A stretch of DNA of 56,200 nucleotides from the NCBI GenBank assembly GCA_023487865.1, contig JAMDBG010000088.1, positions 1 to 56,200 on the forward strand. The letters run 5' to 3'. Shown one piece after another: positions 25,373 through 33,718 of this stretch. The stretch's first letter is position 1; each line of letters begins with the position of its first letter. The notes under the pieces are model-generated. The model was not told the origin of the DNA, ran no database searches, and saw only the letters and a list, made by a program, of their open reading frames with translations. Source of the DNA: Deltaproteobacteria bacterium. Its GTDB lineage: Bacteria; Desulfobacterota; Syntrophia; Syntrophales; UBA5619. The position numbers and the translations under genes are program-made.

Positions 25373-26632
25373 ATGGAGATCATCACCGCCGTCAAGGGTT
25401 TCAAGGACATTCTCCCCCCCGAGACAGACAAGTGGCGGCATATCGAAAATACGGCCTATAATGTTTTTCGTACTTTTGGATTCAGTGAGATCTGTATTCC
25501 CCTTATAGAAAAAACCGAACTTTTTCGACGGGGAATAGGTGAATCCACAGATATCGTCGAAAAAGAGATGTACACATTCCTCGACCGGGGCGAAGAGTCA
25601 CTGACACTCCGTCCGGAAGCCACTGCTTCGGTCATTCGCGCCTATCTGGAGCACACACTCCATGCAGTCGAATCCGTAACAAGGCTCTTTACCATCGGTC
25701 CGATGTTCAGGAGGGAAAGGCCACAAAAGGGCCGCTACCGCCAATTCTATCAGATTGACGTCGAAATTCTCGGTCCGGATGATCCACGCACCGATGCCGA
25801 ACTTATCCTGATGCTGATGCATTTTCTCGACCGCCTCGGGTTGAAAAACCTCACTCTGGAAATCAATTCCCTCGGTTGTGATGAATGCCGCCCCACTTTC
25901 AGGGAGGCCATCGTCCAATTTCTCCGCGGCACAGAAAAGGAACTCTGCGAAGACTGCCGGCGTCGGATTGGAACGAATCCGCTACGCGTTTTCGACTGCA
26001 AAGTGGAAAAATGCGGGGAGATCATCTCGCAGGCCCCCCGCTTGATGGATTTTGTCTGTGTGGACTGTCGGGAACATTTTACACAGGTCGAGGATCGTCT
26101 AACCCTCTTTGCGATTCCTTATACTGTGAACGCAAAAATGGTGCGCGGACTCGACTATTATACAAGAACGACATTTGAAGTAAAAACGGAATCCCTTGGC
26201 GCACAGAATGCCATACTGGGTGGCGGACGATACGATCATCTCGTCCGGGATCTTGGCGGGCCGGATATTTCCGGTATCGGTTTTGCCATCGGCATGGAAC
26301 GTCTGGCAGCCCTGATCCCGGATAAGGAAAAGAATCCAGCGGACAGTCCTTTCCTCTTCATCGCTGCCATTGGCGACAAAGCTGTTGATAAGGCTTTTTT
26401 CCTGTCCAACCGCCTGCGGATGAGGGGAATTCGCGTAGAGACGGACTATTCCGGCAGGAGTCTGAAAAGTCAGATGAAGAGGGCGGACAAACTGAAAAGT
26501 AGCTTTGTTCTGATTATCGGTGAAAGGGAGGTTTCGGAGAACCGGGCTCTCTTCAGGAATATGCATACCAGCAGCCAGGAAGAGATCGGACTTGATAAGC
26601 TTGAAGAAACCATCATGAAGATAGCGAGGTAA
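25373..26632 (+). CDS. hisS: histidine-tRNA ligase
   Basis: The 419-residue class II aminoacyl-tRNA synthetase attaches histidine to tRNA-His. Visible are VKGFKDILPPE at the N-terminus, motif 1 around FSEICIPLIEKTELFRRGIG, motif 2 MFRRERPQKGRYRQFYQID, the histidine-binding RGLDYYTRTTFEV, motif 3 SGIGFAIGMERLAALI, and the C-terminal anticodon-binding domain ending QEEIGLDKLEETI. The length is standard. It is followed after six bases by aspS, a common pairing. Confidence 0.98.
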   Translation: MEIITAVKGFKDILPPETDKWRHIENTAYNVFRTFGFSEICIPLIEKTELFRRGIGESTDIVEKEMYTFLDRGEESLTLRPEATASVIRAYLEHTLHAVESVTRLFTIGPMFRRERPQKGRYRQFYQIDVEILGPDDPRTDAELILMLMHFLDRLGLKNLTLEINSLGCDECRPTFREAIVQFLRGTEKELCEDCRRRIGTNPLRVFDCKVEKCGEIISQAPRLMDFVCVDCREHFTQVEDRLTLFAIPYTVNAKMVRGLDYYTRTTFEVKTESLGAQNAILGGGRYDHLVRDLGGPDISGIGFAIGMERLAALIPDKEKNPADSPFLFIAAIGDKAVDKAFFLSNRLRMRGIRVETDYSGRSLKSQMKRADKLKSSFVLIIGEREVSENRALFRNMHTSSQEEIGLDKLEETIMKIAR

Positions 26633-26638
26633 GAAGTA

Positions 26639-28417
26639 TTGTCTGACTTTTTGAGGATTTTAAAAAGAACCCATTACTGCGGCGACCTGAATGCCACCCA
26701 TGTCGGTGAAGAGGTGATCCTGATGGGATGGGCCCACCGGCGAAGAGATCATGGCGGAGTGATCTTTATCGATCTCAGAGACCGGGAAGGACTTGTGCAG
26801 GTCGTGTTCAATCCGGAAATCAGCCTCGCTTGCCATAGCGAGGCTGGACGAATCAGGTCTGAATTTGTCCTTGCGATAAAGGGTCTTGTTCGAAAGCGGC
26901 CGGAAGGGATGGAGAATCCAGATCTGAAAACCGGAGCGATTGAAGTTATGGCCAGTGATCTTGAGATCCTCAATGAATCGAAGACCCCCCCTTTTCTTCT
27001 CGACAATACGGCTGAAATCTCAGAAAACGTGCGACTCAAGTATCGCTATCTCGATCTCAGGCGTCCCGAAATCCAGAAAAACCTCATCCTGAGAAGCCGT
27101 GTCGCTGCTGCTGCTCGGGAGTTTTTCTACCAGGAAGGGTTCATCGAAGTAGAGACCCCGTTCCTGACAAAGAGTACCCCGGAAGGTGCCCGCGATTATC
27201 TGGTTCCCAGCCGCGTCAACCAGGGGATGTTTTATGCCCTGCCCCAGTCGCCGCAGATCTTCAAGCAGTTGCTGATGGTTTCAGGTTTCGATCGTTATTA
27301 TCAGATCGTCAAGTGCTTCCGGGACGAAGACCTCCGGGCCGACCGGCAGCCTGAGTTTACCCAGATCGATGTGGAGATGTCCTTCATTACTCAAGAGGAT
27401 ATCATAAAGATCATGGAGAGGATGATGGCCCACCTCTTTTCGGTCTGCCTTGGGAAAGAGCTGTCCCTCCCCTTCCCCCGGATTTCCTATGTGGAGGCGA
27501 TAAACCGCTTCGGTAAAGACAGTCCCGATATGCGCTTTGGTCTGGAAATTCACGACCTAACGGATATCTTGATGAATTCGGGATTCAAGCTCTTCGCGGA
27601 GATCGTTTCCGGCGGCGGCGTAATCAAGGCTATCTCTATAGAAAACGGAACCTCTCTCTCCCGCAAGGATCTGGACGAGCTCAGGGATTATGTCGCTCAG
27701 TACGGGGCAAAGGGTCTGGCCTGGGCAAGGATTACCCCGGAAGGCTGGACTTCACCGATTTTTAAATTCCTTACGCCGGATGAGGTAGCAGCCATCAATA
27801 AAAAAATGGATGCTCGCGAAGGCGCTGTTCTCCTGTTTGTAGCCGATTCACCGAACGTCGCCCGAGACGCCCTGGGCAATCTGCGGATCCACTTGGCGAA
27901 GAAGCTGATGCTGATTGATCCCGAGAAGCTGGCATTTACGTGGGTGACCGAATTTCCCCTTTTTGATTACAGCGAAACAGAAAAGCGGTTTGTCTCCACA
28001 CACCACCCTTTCACATCTCCGGTCCCGGAAGAGATTCCCCTAATCGAAACGGATCCGGATAAAGTCCATGCCCAGGCCTATGATCTGGTCCTCAATGGAT
28101 CAGAGGTCGGTGGAGGCAGCATCCGGATCCACAGGAAAGAGGTTCAGAAGCTGATTTTCAAGGCCCTTGGCCTGAGCGACGACGAGGCGAAAAACAAATT
28201 CGGGTTTCTCCTCGATGCCCTTGAATACGGGACTCCTCCCCACGGGGGGATTGCCTTCGGTCTTGACCGGCTGGTCATGCTGATGACAGGAGCGGAGTCT
28301 ATTCGGGATGTGATTGCCTTCCCCAAAACCCAGAAGGCCACCTGCATGCTCACGGATGCTCCGTCTCAGGTTAGTGTGGAACAGCTTATGGAACTTTCGC
28401 TGAAGATCGTGATCTGA
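26639..28417 (+). CDS. aspS: aspartate-tRNA ligase, bacterial type with GAD insertion
   Basis: The 592-residue class II synthetase attaches aspartate to tRNA-Asp (and perhaps tRNA-Asn). It begins RTHYCGDLNATHVGEEVILM and has an OB-fold anticodon domain (MGWAHRRRDHGGVIFIDLRD), motif 2 CFRDEDLRADRQPEFTQIDV, the bacterial insertion domain (about 290-410), and motif 3 GIAFGLDRLVMLMTG. The start is TTG at 26639, with GAGG about ten bases upstream; no ATG would preserve the conserved N-terminus. Discriminating versus non-discriminating specificity was not resolved. Confidence 0.97.
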   Translation: MSDFLRILKRTHYCGDLNATHVGEEVILMGWAHRRRDHGGVIFIDLRDREGLVQVVFNPEISLACHSEAGRIRSEFVLAIKGLVRKRPEGMENPDLKTGAIEVMASDLEILNESKTPPFLLDNTAEISENVRLKYRYLDLRRPEIQKNLILRSRVAAAAREFFYQEGFIEVETPFLTKSTPEGARDYLVPSRVNQGMFYALPQSPQIFKQLLMVSGFDRYYQIVKCFRDEDLRADRQPEFTQIDVEMSFITQEDIIKIMERMMAHLFSVCLGKELSLPFPRISYVEAINRFGKDSPDMRFGLEIHDLTDILMNSGFKLFAEIVSGGGVIKAISIENGTSLSRKDLDELRDYVAQYGAKGLAWARITPEGWTSPIFKFLTPDEVAAINKKMDAREGAVLLFVADSPNVARDALGNLRIHLAKKLMLIDPEKLAFTWVTEFPLFDYSETEKRFVSTHHPFTSPVPEEIPLIETDPDKVHAQAYDLVLNGSEVGGGSIRIHRKEVQKLIFKALGLSDDEAKNKFGFLLDALEYGTPPHGGIAFGLDRLVMLMTGAESIRDVIAFPKTQKATCMLTDAPSQVSVEQLMELSLKIVI

Positions 28418-28426
28418 TCTTTTTTA
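28403..28426 (+). terminator. candidate intrinsic terminator of hisS-aspS
   Basis: AAGATC (28403-28408) and GATCTT (28416-28421) form a 6-bp stem overlapping the aspS stop codon, followed by a T-tract to 28426. The stem is short and AT-rich, so efficiency may be modest. Confidence 0.45.
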
Positions 28427-28455
28427 TTGACAAAGCACCACGATATGCCTATTCT
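28427..28455 (+). promoter_or_regulatory. sigma-70 promoter of the Re-citrate synthase-like gene
   Basis: TTGACA (28427-28432) and TATTCT (28450-28455) are 17 bases apart, immediately after the aspS T-tract. The start point would be near 28462, leaving a leader of about 245 bases before the coding sequence. Confidence 0.65.
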
Positions 28456-28461
28456 CCTAAC

Positions 28462-28665
28462 ATGCAGAGAATATCGATCGCCAAGCCGTTAAGATTAACC
28501 GATTATAGTGACCATATGACGATCATTGGAGAAAATAATAAGAACAGACAACGTGCATGCGCGACCGCCCGCGGGGCGTTGCCATCGCGCACCGTTTTGA
28601 TATCCGGATGAAAGCATCCGGGATCGGGGCAGCGAGGGCACGATTTATTTATGTGCCCTTTTTTT
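28462..28665 (+). promoter_or_regulatory. structured leader RNA before the Re-citrate synthase-like gene
   Basis: Between promoter and gene are several nested pairings: TGCGCGA with TCGCGCA enclosing CGCCC-GCG-GGGCG (about 28557-28591); CCGGATG-AAAG-CATCCGG (about 28604-28621); and CGTTGCC (about 28577-28583) with GGCAGCG (about 28628-28634). The last would compete with the first hairpin and abuts the terminator. An ORF of 50 codons starts at ATG 28462 (internal ATG 28516) and stops within the second hairpin. It has no strong ribosome binding site and no run of one amino acid. No known riboswitch consensus was recognised. A conditional terminator is the simplest reading, but unproven. Confidence 0.5.
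28635..28665 (+). terminator. intrinsic terminator inside the leader
   Basis: AGGGCAC (28635-28641) and GTGCCCT (28653-28659) form a perfect 7-bp stem around an AT-rich loop, followed by seven T residues (28659-28665). It lies 42 bases upstream of the start codon and downstream of the gene's own promoter, so it must be read through for expression. Confidence 0.8.
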
Positions 28666-28707
28666 ATTTGAGAATTTGAACACTCACGACAATGGGGGTC
28701 CGGAGTC

Positions 28708-30597
28708 ATGGCAAAATGGAACAGAGATAAAAAAGTACTCGATCATGAGCATACAAACTTCTGGAAGTTTGATCTCAAGGAGGTGTCGGAGCCAAACCTT
28801 CAAAAAGATGTCTTTCCCTATGATGAGGTCTGCCGGATCGATTTCGACCATCGGATCATCTCCATAAATCCTGCGGAGGATATGTTTATTACCGACACGA
28901 CGTTCCGGGACGGACAGCAGGCAAGACCTCCATATACGGTGCAGCAGATTGCGGATCTCTATTCCCTGATGAGCCGATTGGGTGGACCCAACGGTGTGAT
29001 CCGTCAGTCCGAATTCTTCCTATATAGCGTCAAAGATCGGGAAGCGGTGGAAAAATGCCAGTCCCTCGGCTTACGCTATCCGGAAATCACCGGCTGGATC
29101 AGGGCCAGCACCGACGATGTCCCTCTGGTCAAACAGGCAGGACTGAAGGAGACCGGGATTCTCACTTCCGTGTCCGACTACCATATTTTTCTTAAGTTAG
29201 GCAAGACACGTAAACAAGCGCTGGAGGACTATCTCGGGATCGTCCGTTCCATCCTCGCTGCAGGCATCATCCCCCGCTGTCATTTTGAAGACATCACGAG
29301 AGGTGACATTTACGGTTTCTGCATCCCCTTTGCCATCGAACTGATGAGATTGAGAGAGGAAAGCGGTATCGACATCAAGATCAGACTCTGCGACACGATG
29401 GGATACGGTGTAACCTATCCTGGTGCTGCCCTTCCCAGAAGCGTCGACAAACTCGTCAGGGCGTTCATTGAGGACGCGGGAGTTCCCGGTCATCTTCTCG
29501 AGTGGCATGGTCACAATGATTTTCACAAGGCGATGATCAATGCGACCACCGCCTGGCTCTATGGTTGTAGCGCGGCAAATACCACCCTGCTCGGTCTGGG
29601 TGAACGGACGGGAAATCCGCCCATGGAAGGATTGATCATCGAATATATCAGTCTCCGCGGAAACGCAAACGGGATAGATACGACCGTGATCACTGATATT
29701 GCGCGCTATTTCGAGAAGGAAATCGGGATTCGGATTCCGCCGAATTTCCCGCTTGTCGGGGCGGATTTCAATGTGACCAGGGCAGGTGTTCATGTCGACG
29801 GTCTGATCAAGTGTGAAGAAATCTACAATATCTTCGACACGACAAAACTCCTGAAGCGACCGATTATCCCGATGATCACCGATAAGTCGGGTAAGGCGGG
29901 GATCGCTTTCTGGATCAACACCCATCTTGGACTCACGGGCGATAACACCATCGATAAGCGTCACCCAGGTGTCTCCCGAATCCATAAGTGGATTACCGAG
30001 GAATATGAGGGCGGTCGGATGACCAGCATCTCGAACGAGGAACTGGAAAAGCGGGTAAGAAAATACCTGCCCGAGCTTTTCATGTCCGATCTGGAGAAAA
30101 TCAAGTTCATGGCGGCTCAGGCGGCCGTTTCGGTGGTGAAAAAGGTTATCGACCATCCGGACATGAAGACTATGAAACCGGAACTACAGGAGCCGGTCAT
30201 GCAGCAGTTCATGGAAGAGAATCCTTCGATCCAATTCGCCTATGTCGTCGACATGAACGGCCGCAAAACAACACGAAACATCACCAATATTGCCGACCGT
30301 CCCAAGTATGAAAACTACGGGATCGGCACGGATCAATCGGACCGCGAATGGTTCATCAAACCGCTTCAGTCCGGCAAGATCCATGTTACTGAATTCTATA
30401 TTTCCAAGATGACCGGAGCGCTTTGCATTACCGTCTCTGCGCCGATCATGGACGAGCGGGATGAGATGGTAGGGATATTTGGTGTCGACATCAAGTTCGA
30501 GGATTGGGTCAAGCGTGCGGAAGATATTGCCGAGGCGACACAGATCGCCCTCCGAGGGGAGTATGAGGCAAAATCGCGATCGGACCGATGGCTGTAA
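28708..30597 (+). CDS. Re-citrate synthase-like HMGL-family enzyme fused to a Cache/PDC-like sensory domain
   Basis: The 629-residue protein has a DRE-TIM (HMG-CoA lyase-like) domain, about 55-430: ITDTTFRDGQQARPPYTVQQ (metal and base residues), EITGWIRAS, CHFEDITRGDIYG, and the metal motif LEWHGHNDFHKA with GLGERTGNPP. These segments resemble Re-citrate synthases (oxaloacetate + acetyl-CoA to citrate, opposite stereochemistry to the common enzyme), described in Clostridium kluyveri and Syntrophus aciditrophicus. Homocitrate or isopropylmalate synthase is the alternative. Residues about 500-600 (AYVVDMNGRK, DQSDREWFIKPLQSGKIHV, ITVSAPIMDERDEMVGIFGV) look like a ligand-binding Cache domain, although there is no membrane helix or signal peptide. 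A GGGGG/GGAG ribosome binding region precedes the ATG. Confidence 0.8.
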   Translation: MAKWNRDKKVLDHEHTNFWKFDLKEVSEPNLQKDVFPYDEVCRIDFDHRIISINPAEDMFITDTTFRDGQQARPPYTVQQIADLYSLMSRLGGPNGVIRQSEFFLYSVKDREAVEKCQSLGLRYPEITGWIRASTDDVPLVKQAGLKETGILTSVSDYHIFLKLGKTRKQALEDYLGIVRSILAAGIIPRCHFEDITRGDIYGFCIPFAIELMRLREESGIDIKIRLCDTMGYGVTYPGAALPRSVDKLVRAFIEDAGVPGHLLEWHGHNDFHKAMINATTAWLYGCSAANTTLLGLGERTGNPPMEGLIIEYISLRGNANGIDTTVITDIARYFEKEIGIRIPPNFPLVGADFNVTRAGVHVDGLIKCEEIYNIFDTTKLLKRPIIPMITDKSGKAGIAFWINTHLGLTGDNTIDKRHPGVSRIHKWITEEYEGGRMTSISNEELEKRVRKYLPELFMSDLEKIKFMAAQAAVSVVKKVIDHPDMKTMKPELQEPVMQQFMEENPSIQFAYVVDMNGRKTTRNITNIADRPKYENYGIGTDQSDREWFIKPLQSGKIHVTEFYISKMTGALCITVSAPIMDERDEMVGIFGVDIKFEDWVKRAEDIAEATQIALRGEYEAKSRSDRWL

Positions 30598-30626
30598 ATA
30601 GACTGCGACGGAGATTTCGCGACATT

Positions 30627-32582
30627 TTATTCTCCATCAATCCGCCACTGATCATAGGGACGATCCTTGGCCGGTGCGGAATAAGGTGAAAGCTCCATGA
30701 TAAACCGCGAGGGGCTCACGGGCAGATGACCCATCCCCCGCGCATAATCGGTCAGGGGATAACAGATATAGAGTTCATCCTTGGCCCGGGTAACTGCCAC
30801 ATAGAAGAGACGGCGTTCTTCTTCCGCCCCTCCGGGCTCTTTAAGAGCTCGGGCGAGCGGCATCATCCCTTCACTGCACCAGACCATGAACACCGCCATC
30901 CATTCCAGTCCCTTCGCTTGGTGAATGGAAGAGAGTACAACACTGTCCTCGGCACTCCTTTCCGGACGGCTCTCTTCCGTTATACCGGTCAGAAGTGCCA
31001 GTTCACTCAGGAAATCCTCTAGGGAGGAAAACCGGGAGGCAAAATTTGCCAACTGCAGAAGATCCTCCTCTCGAGAGGCGGCATCGGTATACTTTTCCCT
31101 TAAAATATCAAGATAACCATTTTTTAGAATGATGTCGATGAGCTCCGGCGGGCTGGCGCTGCCGGAGCTATTGAGGGTGCAGAAGGTTTCCTGAAACCGG
31201 CTGAGACCAGGAACTGCTCCCTTAGTGGAACATCTATGAAAATCCGCTGTTGAGACCGCCGCATGGGGATTGGAAAGGGCGGAGACATAACGCCAGATCT
31301 TCTCCGCTGTGGCTTTGCCTATCTTTGTGTAAAGCCCCAGGATCCGTTTCCAGGCGAGTTCATCCCGGGGATTGACGAGAATCCTCAGATAACCTGTTAC
31401 ATCTTTGATATGGGCCTGCTCAAAGAAACGGATACCGGATCGGATTTCAAATGGGATTCCCCGCCGTGTCAGCTCCATCTGGATCTCCATGGAGTGATAA
31501 TGGGCACGATAGAGGACGGCCATTTCCCCGAGGGGTATACCGCTGCGGTGGAGTTCGAGGATCCGCTGGGCGACGAAATCGGCCTGTTGCAGGACATTTC
31601 TGGCCGGGACAAGGACGGGTCGCACCCCCCCTTCCCGGACCGCCAGGAGCGTTTTCTGAAACTGGTTCTCATTATTTGTGATGCTTAGATTGGCAAGATG
31701 AAGAATTTCCGGAGTGCTGCGATAGTTCGTCTCCAATTTGAAGATCCTGCAGTCAGGATAACGGTCGGGGAAGCGCATGATGTTTTCGTAATTCGCCCCT
31801 CGAAATGAGTAGATGCTCTGGGAATCATCACCTACCACCATCAGGTTCCGGTGTCCGGAAGCGAGCAGATCCATGATATCTGCCTGGAGTCGGTTCGTAT
31901 CCTGATACTCGTCAACGAGAATCTGCAGGAAACGACTGGCATACGCCTCCCGTATATCGGGAAACTTGAGCAGGAGTTCCCGCCAGTTAAAGAGGAGATC
32001 ATCAAAGTCCATCATATCGAGTTCTTTCTTTCGCATGCGGTATCGTTCGGCGACGGCGGCGATCTCCTCTGCACGGTGCGAAAAAAAGGGGTAGCGGGAG
32101 ATAATGACATCGAAAAAAAGTGTTTCCGTATTGACGGCGAGGCTGATCATATCTCCGATGACGTCTCCACGGGGAAATTTGTCTGCCTTGTTATCGATTC
32201 CGGTTTCTGTGATGCAGGTGTTGATCAGCTGCCGCGCATCTTCGCTGTCCAGGATTGAGAAATTGCGAGTGTAATCCAGGCAATGGGCATGCTTCCGGAG
32301 CGTTAGATGTGCACAATGGTGAAACGTTCCACCCCACAGCCCGCCGATTGCCCGGCCGATCAGTGTTTCCACCCGCATGAGCATCGACCGGGCTGCCTTG
32401 TTTGTAAATGTGGCAAGGAGAATCCGTTCCGGTGGTACACCGCTTTCCACGAGACGGGCTACTCTGTAAGTCAATGTCCGCGTTTTCCCGCTCCCGGCGC
32501 CGGCGATGACCAAAAGCGGGCCTCCCTCTTCCATGACCACACGGAGCTGTTCCCGGTTTAATTCTTTATCATAGTAGATCAT
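30627..32582 (-). CDS. UvrD/Rep-family (superfamily 1) ATP-dependent DNA helicase
   Basis: The roughly 651-residue helicase unwinds DNA 3'-5' in repair or replication restart. Motifs are Q/I LVIAGAGSGKTRTLTYRVA near the N-terminus, Ia LLATFTNKAARSMLMRVE, II LVDEYQDTNRLQA, III VVGDDSQSIYSFRGA, IV FKLETNYRSTPEIL, V SSIHQAKGLEWMAVF and VI LFYVAVTRAKDELY. It is shorter than E. coli UvrD (720) and near Rep in size. The start ATG 32582 is preferred over the open frame to 32636, because it places the conserved DKELNREQLRVV at the N-terminus. It has its own promoter. Whether it acts as UvrD, Rep or PcrA is not resolved. Confidence 0.93.
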   Translation of the reverse strand: MIYYDKELNREQLRVVMEEGGPLLVIAGAGSGKTRTLTYRVARLVESGVPPERILLATFTNKAARSMLMRVETLIGRAIGGLWGGTFHHCAHLTLRKHAHCLDYTRNFSILDSEDARQLINTCITETGIDNKADKFPRGDVIGDMISLAVNTETLFFDVIISRYPFFSHRAEEIAAVAERYRMRKKELDMMDFDDLLFNWRELLLKFPDIREAYASRFLQILVDEYQDTNRLQADIMDLLASGHRNLMVVGDDSQSIYSFRGANYENIMRFPDRYPDCRIFKLETNYRSTPEILHLANLSITNNENQFQKTLLAVREGGVRPVLVPARNVLQQADFVAQRILELHRSGIPLGEMAVLYRAHYHSMEIQMELTRRGIPFEIRSGIRFFEQAHIKDVTGYLRILVNPRDELAWKRILGLYTKIGKATAEKIWRYVSALSNPHAAVSTADFHRCSTKGAVPGLSRFQETFCTLNSSGSASPPELIDIILKNGYLDILREKYTDAASREEDLLQLANFASRFSSLEDFLSELALLTGITEESRPERSAEDSVVLSSIHQAKGLEWMAVFMVWCSEGMMPLARALKEPGGAEEERRLFYVAVTRAKDELYICYPLTDYARGMGHLPVSPSRFIMELSPYSAPAKDRPYDQWRIDGE

Positions 32583-32685
32583 CGACCCTTTCCTTGCGAT
32601 GATGACAGCGACGGCTGGTGGATCTACAGTCATCACTTCCCGAATATTTTGGACTCAAGAGATGAATGGATACAAGTCGGAACGG

Positions 32686-32714
32686 ACTATAGGGCAATTT
32701 TTCCAACCGGTCAA
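32686..32714 (-). promoter_or_regulatory. sigma-70 promoter of the UvrD-family helicase gene
   Basis: On the minus strand TTGACC (32714-32709) and TATAGT (32691-32686) are 17 bases apart, about 100 bases upstream of the start codon. The divergent MBL gene has a weaker candidate on the plus strand, TTGACA at 32739-32744 with an imperfect -10 near 32764. Confidence 0.6.
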
Positions 32715-32815
32715 GGAAATCGAATCGGCTTGTTTTCCTTGACATTTCCTTATTTTCTGCTTCTATAGCAGCGTATTTTCTATTCGTGTTCGGTTATCCT
32801 TTTTAAGGAAAAGCG

Positions 32816-33718
32816 ATGGAAGAGCAACTATTCGGACCGGTCCGTTTTCTTCCCGGTGAAAATCGGGGACGCTATCCCTATTGCAATTCCATCTATATCG
32901 AAGGAGCAGGTATCCTTATCGATCCGGCTTCAAACCGGGAAAGACTCATCCGCCTCCGAGCCGAGCATGGTGTAAAAATGGTCTGGCTAAGCCACTGGCA
33001 TGAGGATCACTTTATGCATCTAGATCTCTTCGACGACGTTCCTCTCTGGGTGTCGTCCCTGGATGCACCGCCTCTGGCCGATCTCTCAACCTTCCTTGAA
33101 TGGTATGGATTTTCAGAAGAGGAGCGGTGCTTCTGGGATCCGATTCTCCGCGATCAGTTCCATTTCAGACCCCGGCAACCGTCCCGCCATCTCACAGGCG
33201 GAGAAACCATCAACTTCGGTTCGCTCTCAGTGGACGTCATCGCAACCCCCGGCCACACCCCCGGTCATCTGGCATTTTTCTTCCGGGAACCATCACTGCT
33301 TTTTGCCGGGGATTACGATCTTACCCGCTTCGGTCCCTGGTATGGTGATCTCTTTTCCAGCATCGATCAGACAAGGGCGTCCATTCGTCTTCTTCAAAAG
33401 ATACCGGCCGCGATCGTTGTGACGGGCCATGAGACCGGCATCTTCATTCAACCGTCCAATGGACTCTGGGAGAGGTATGGTGCGGTCATTGCGGAAAGGG
33501 AGCAGAAGCTCCTCGATTTTCTGGAAGAGCCGGAAACTCTGGAAACGATCGTCGAGTCATGGATCATCTATGGGAAACGGCGAATCCCGAAGGAGTTTTT
33601 TGCCTTCGGAGAACGGGTCCATATGAAAAAACACCTGGAGGATCTTCAAAAACGCGGGATAGTTGTCAATGAAAACGGCCGCTATCGAAAAATAATCCCT
33701 TCTGGCTTCAGGGAGTAA
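32816..33718 (+). CDS. MBL-fold metallo-hydrolase
   Basis: The 300-residue cytoplasmic protein has the metallo-beta-lactamase fold with the metal motif WLSHWHEDHFMHLDL (HxHxDH), the second ligand in TPGHTPGHLAFFF, an Asp ligand in LLFAGDYDLTRF, and a final His in VVTGHETGIF. A C-terminal helical region (about 220-300) resembles the winged-helix-like tail seen in LACTB2/glyoxalase-II-like relatives. The substrate cannot be assigned; thioester or nucleic-acid hydrolysis are possibilities. It overlaps the convergent DUF362 gene by 11 bases at the 3' end. Confidence 0.85.
   Translation: MEEQLFGPVRFLPGENRGRYPYCNSIYIEGAGILIDPASNRERLIRLRAEHGVKMVWLSHWHEDHFMHLDLFDDVPLWVSSLDAPPLADLSTFLEWYGFSEEERCFWDPILRDQFHFRPRQPSRHLTGGETINFGSLSVDVIATPGHTPGHLAFFFREPSLLFAGDYDLTRFGPWYGDLFSSIDQTRASIRLLQKIPAAIVVTGHETGIFIQPSNGLWERYGAVIAEREQKLLDFLEEPETLETIVESWIIYGKRRIPKEFFAFGERVHMKKHLEDLQKRGIVVNENGRYRKIIPSGFRE

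Noticed and set aside
29197..30156. A 319-codon minus-strand open frame inside the Re-citrate synthase-like gene.
   Set aside because: It is antisense to a gene with clear family motifs, and its translation shows no recognisable domain; it is a shadow frame of GC-rich coding DNA.
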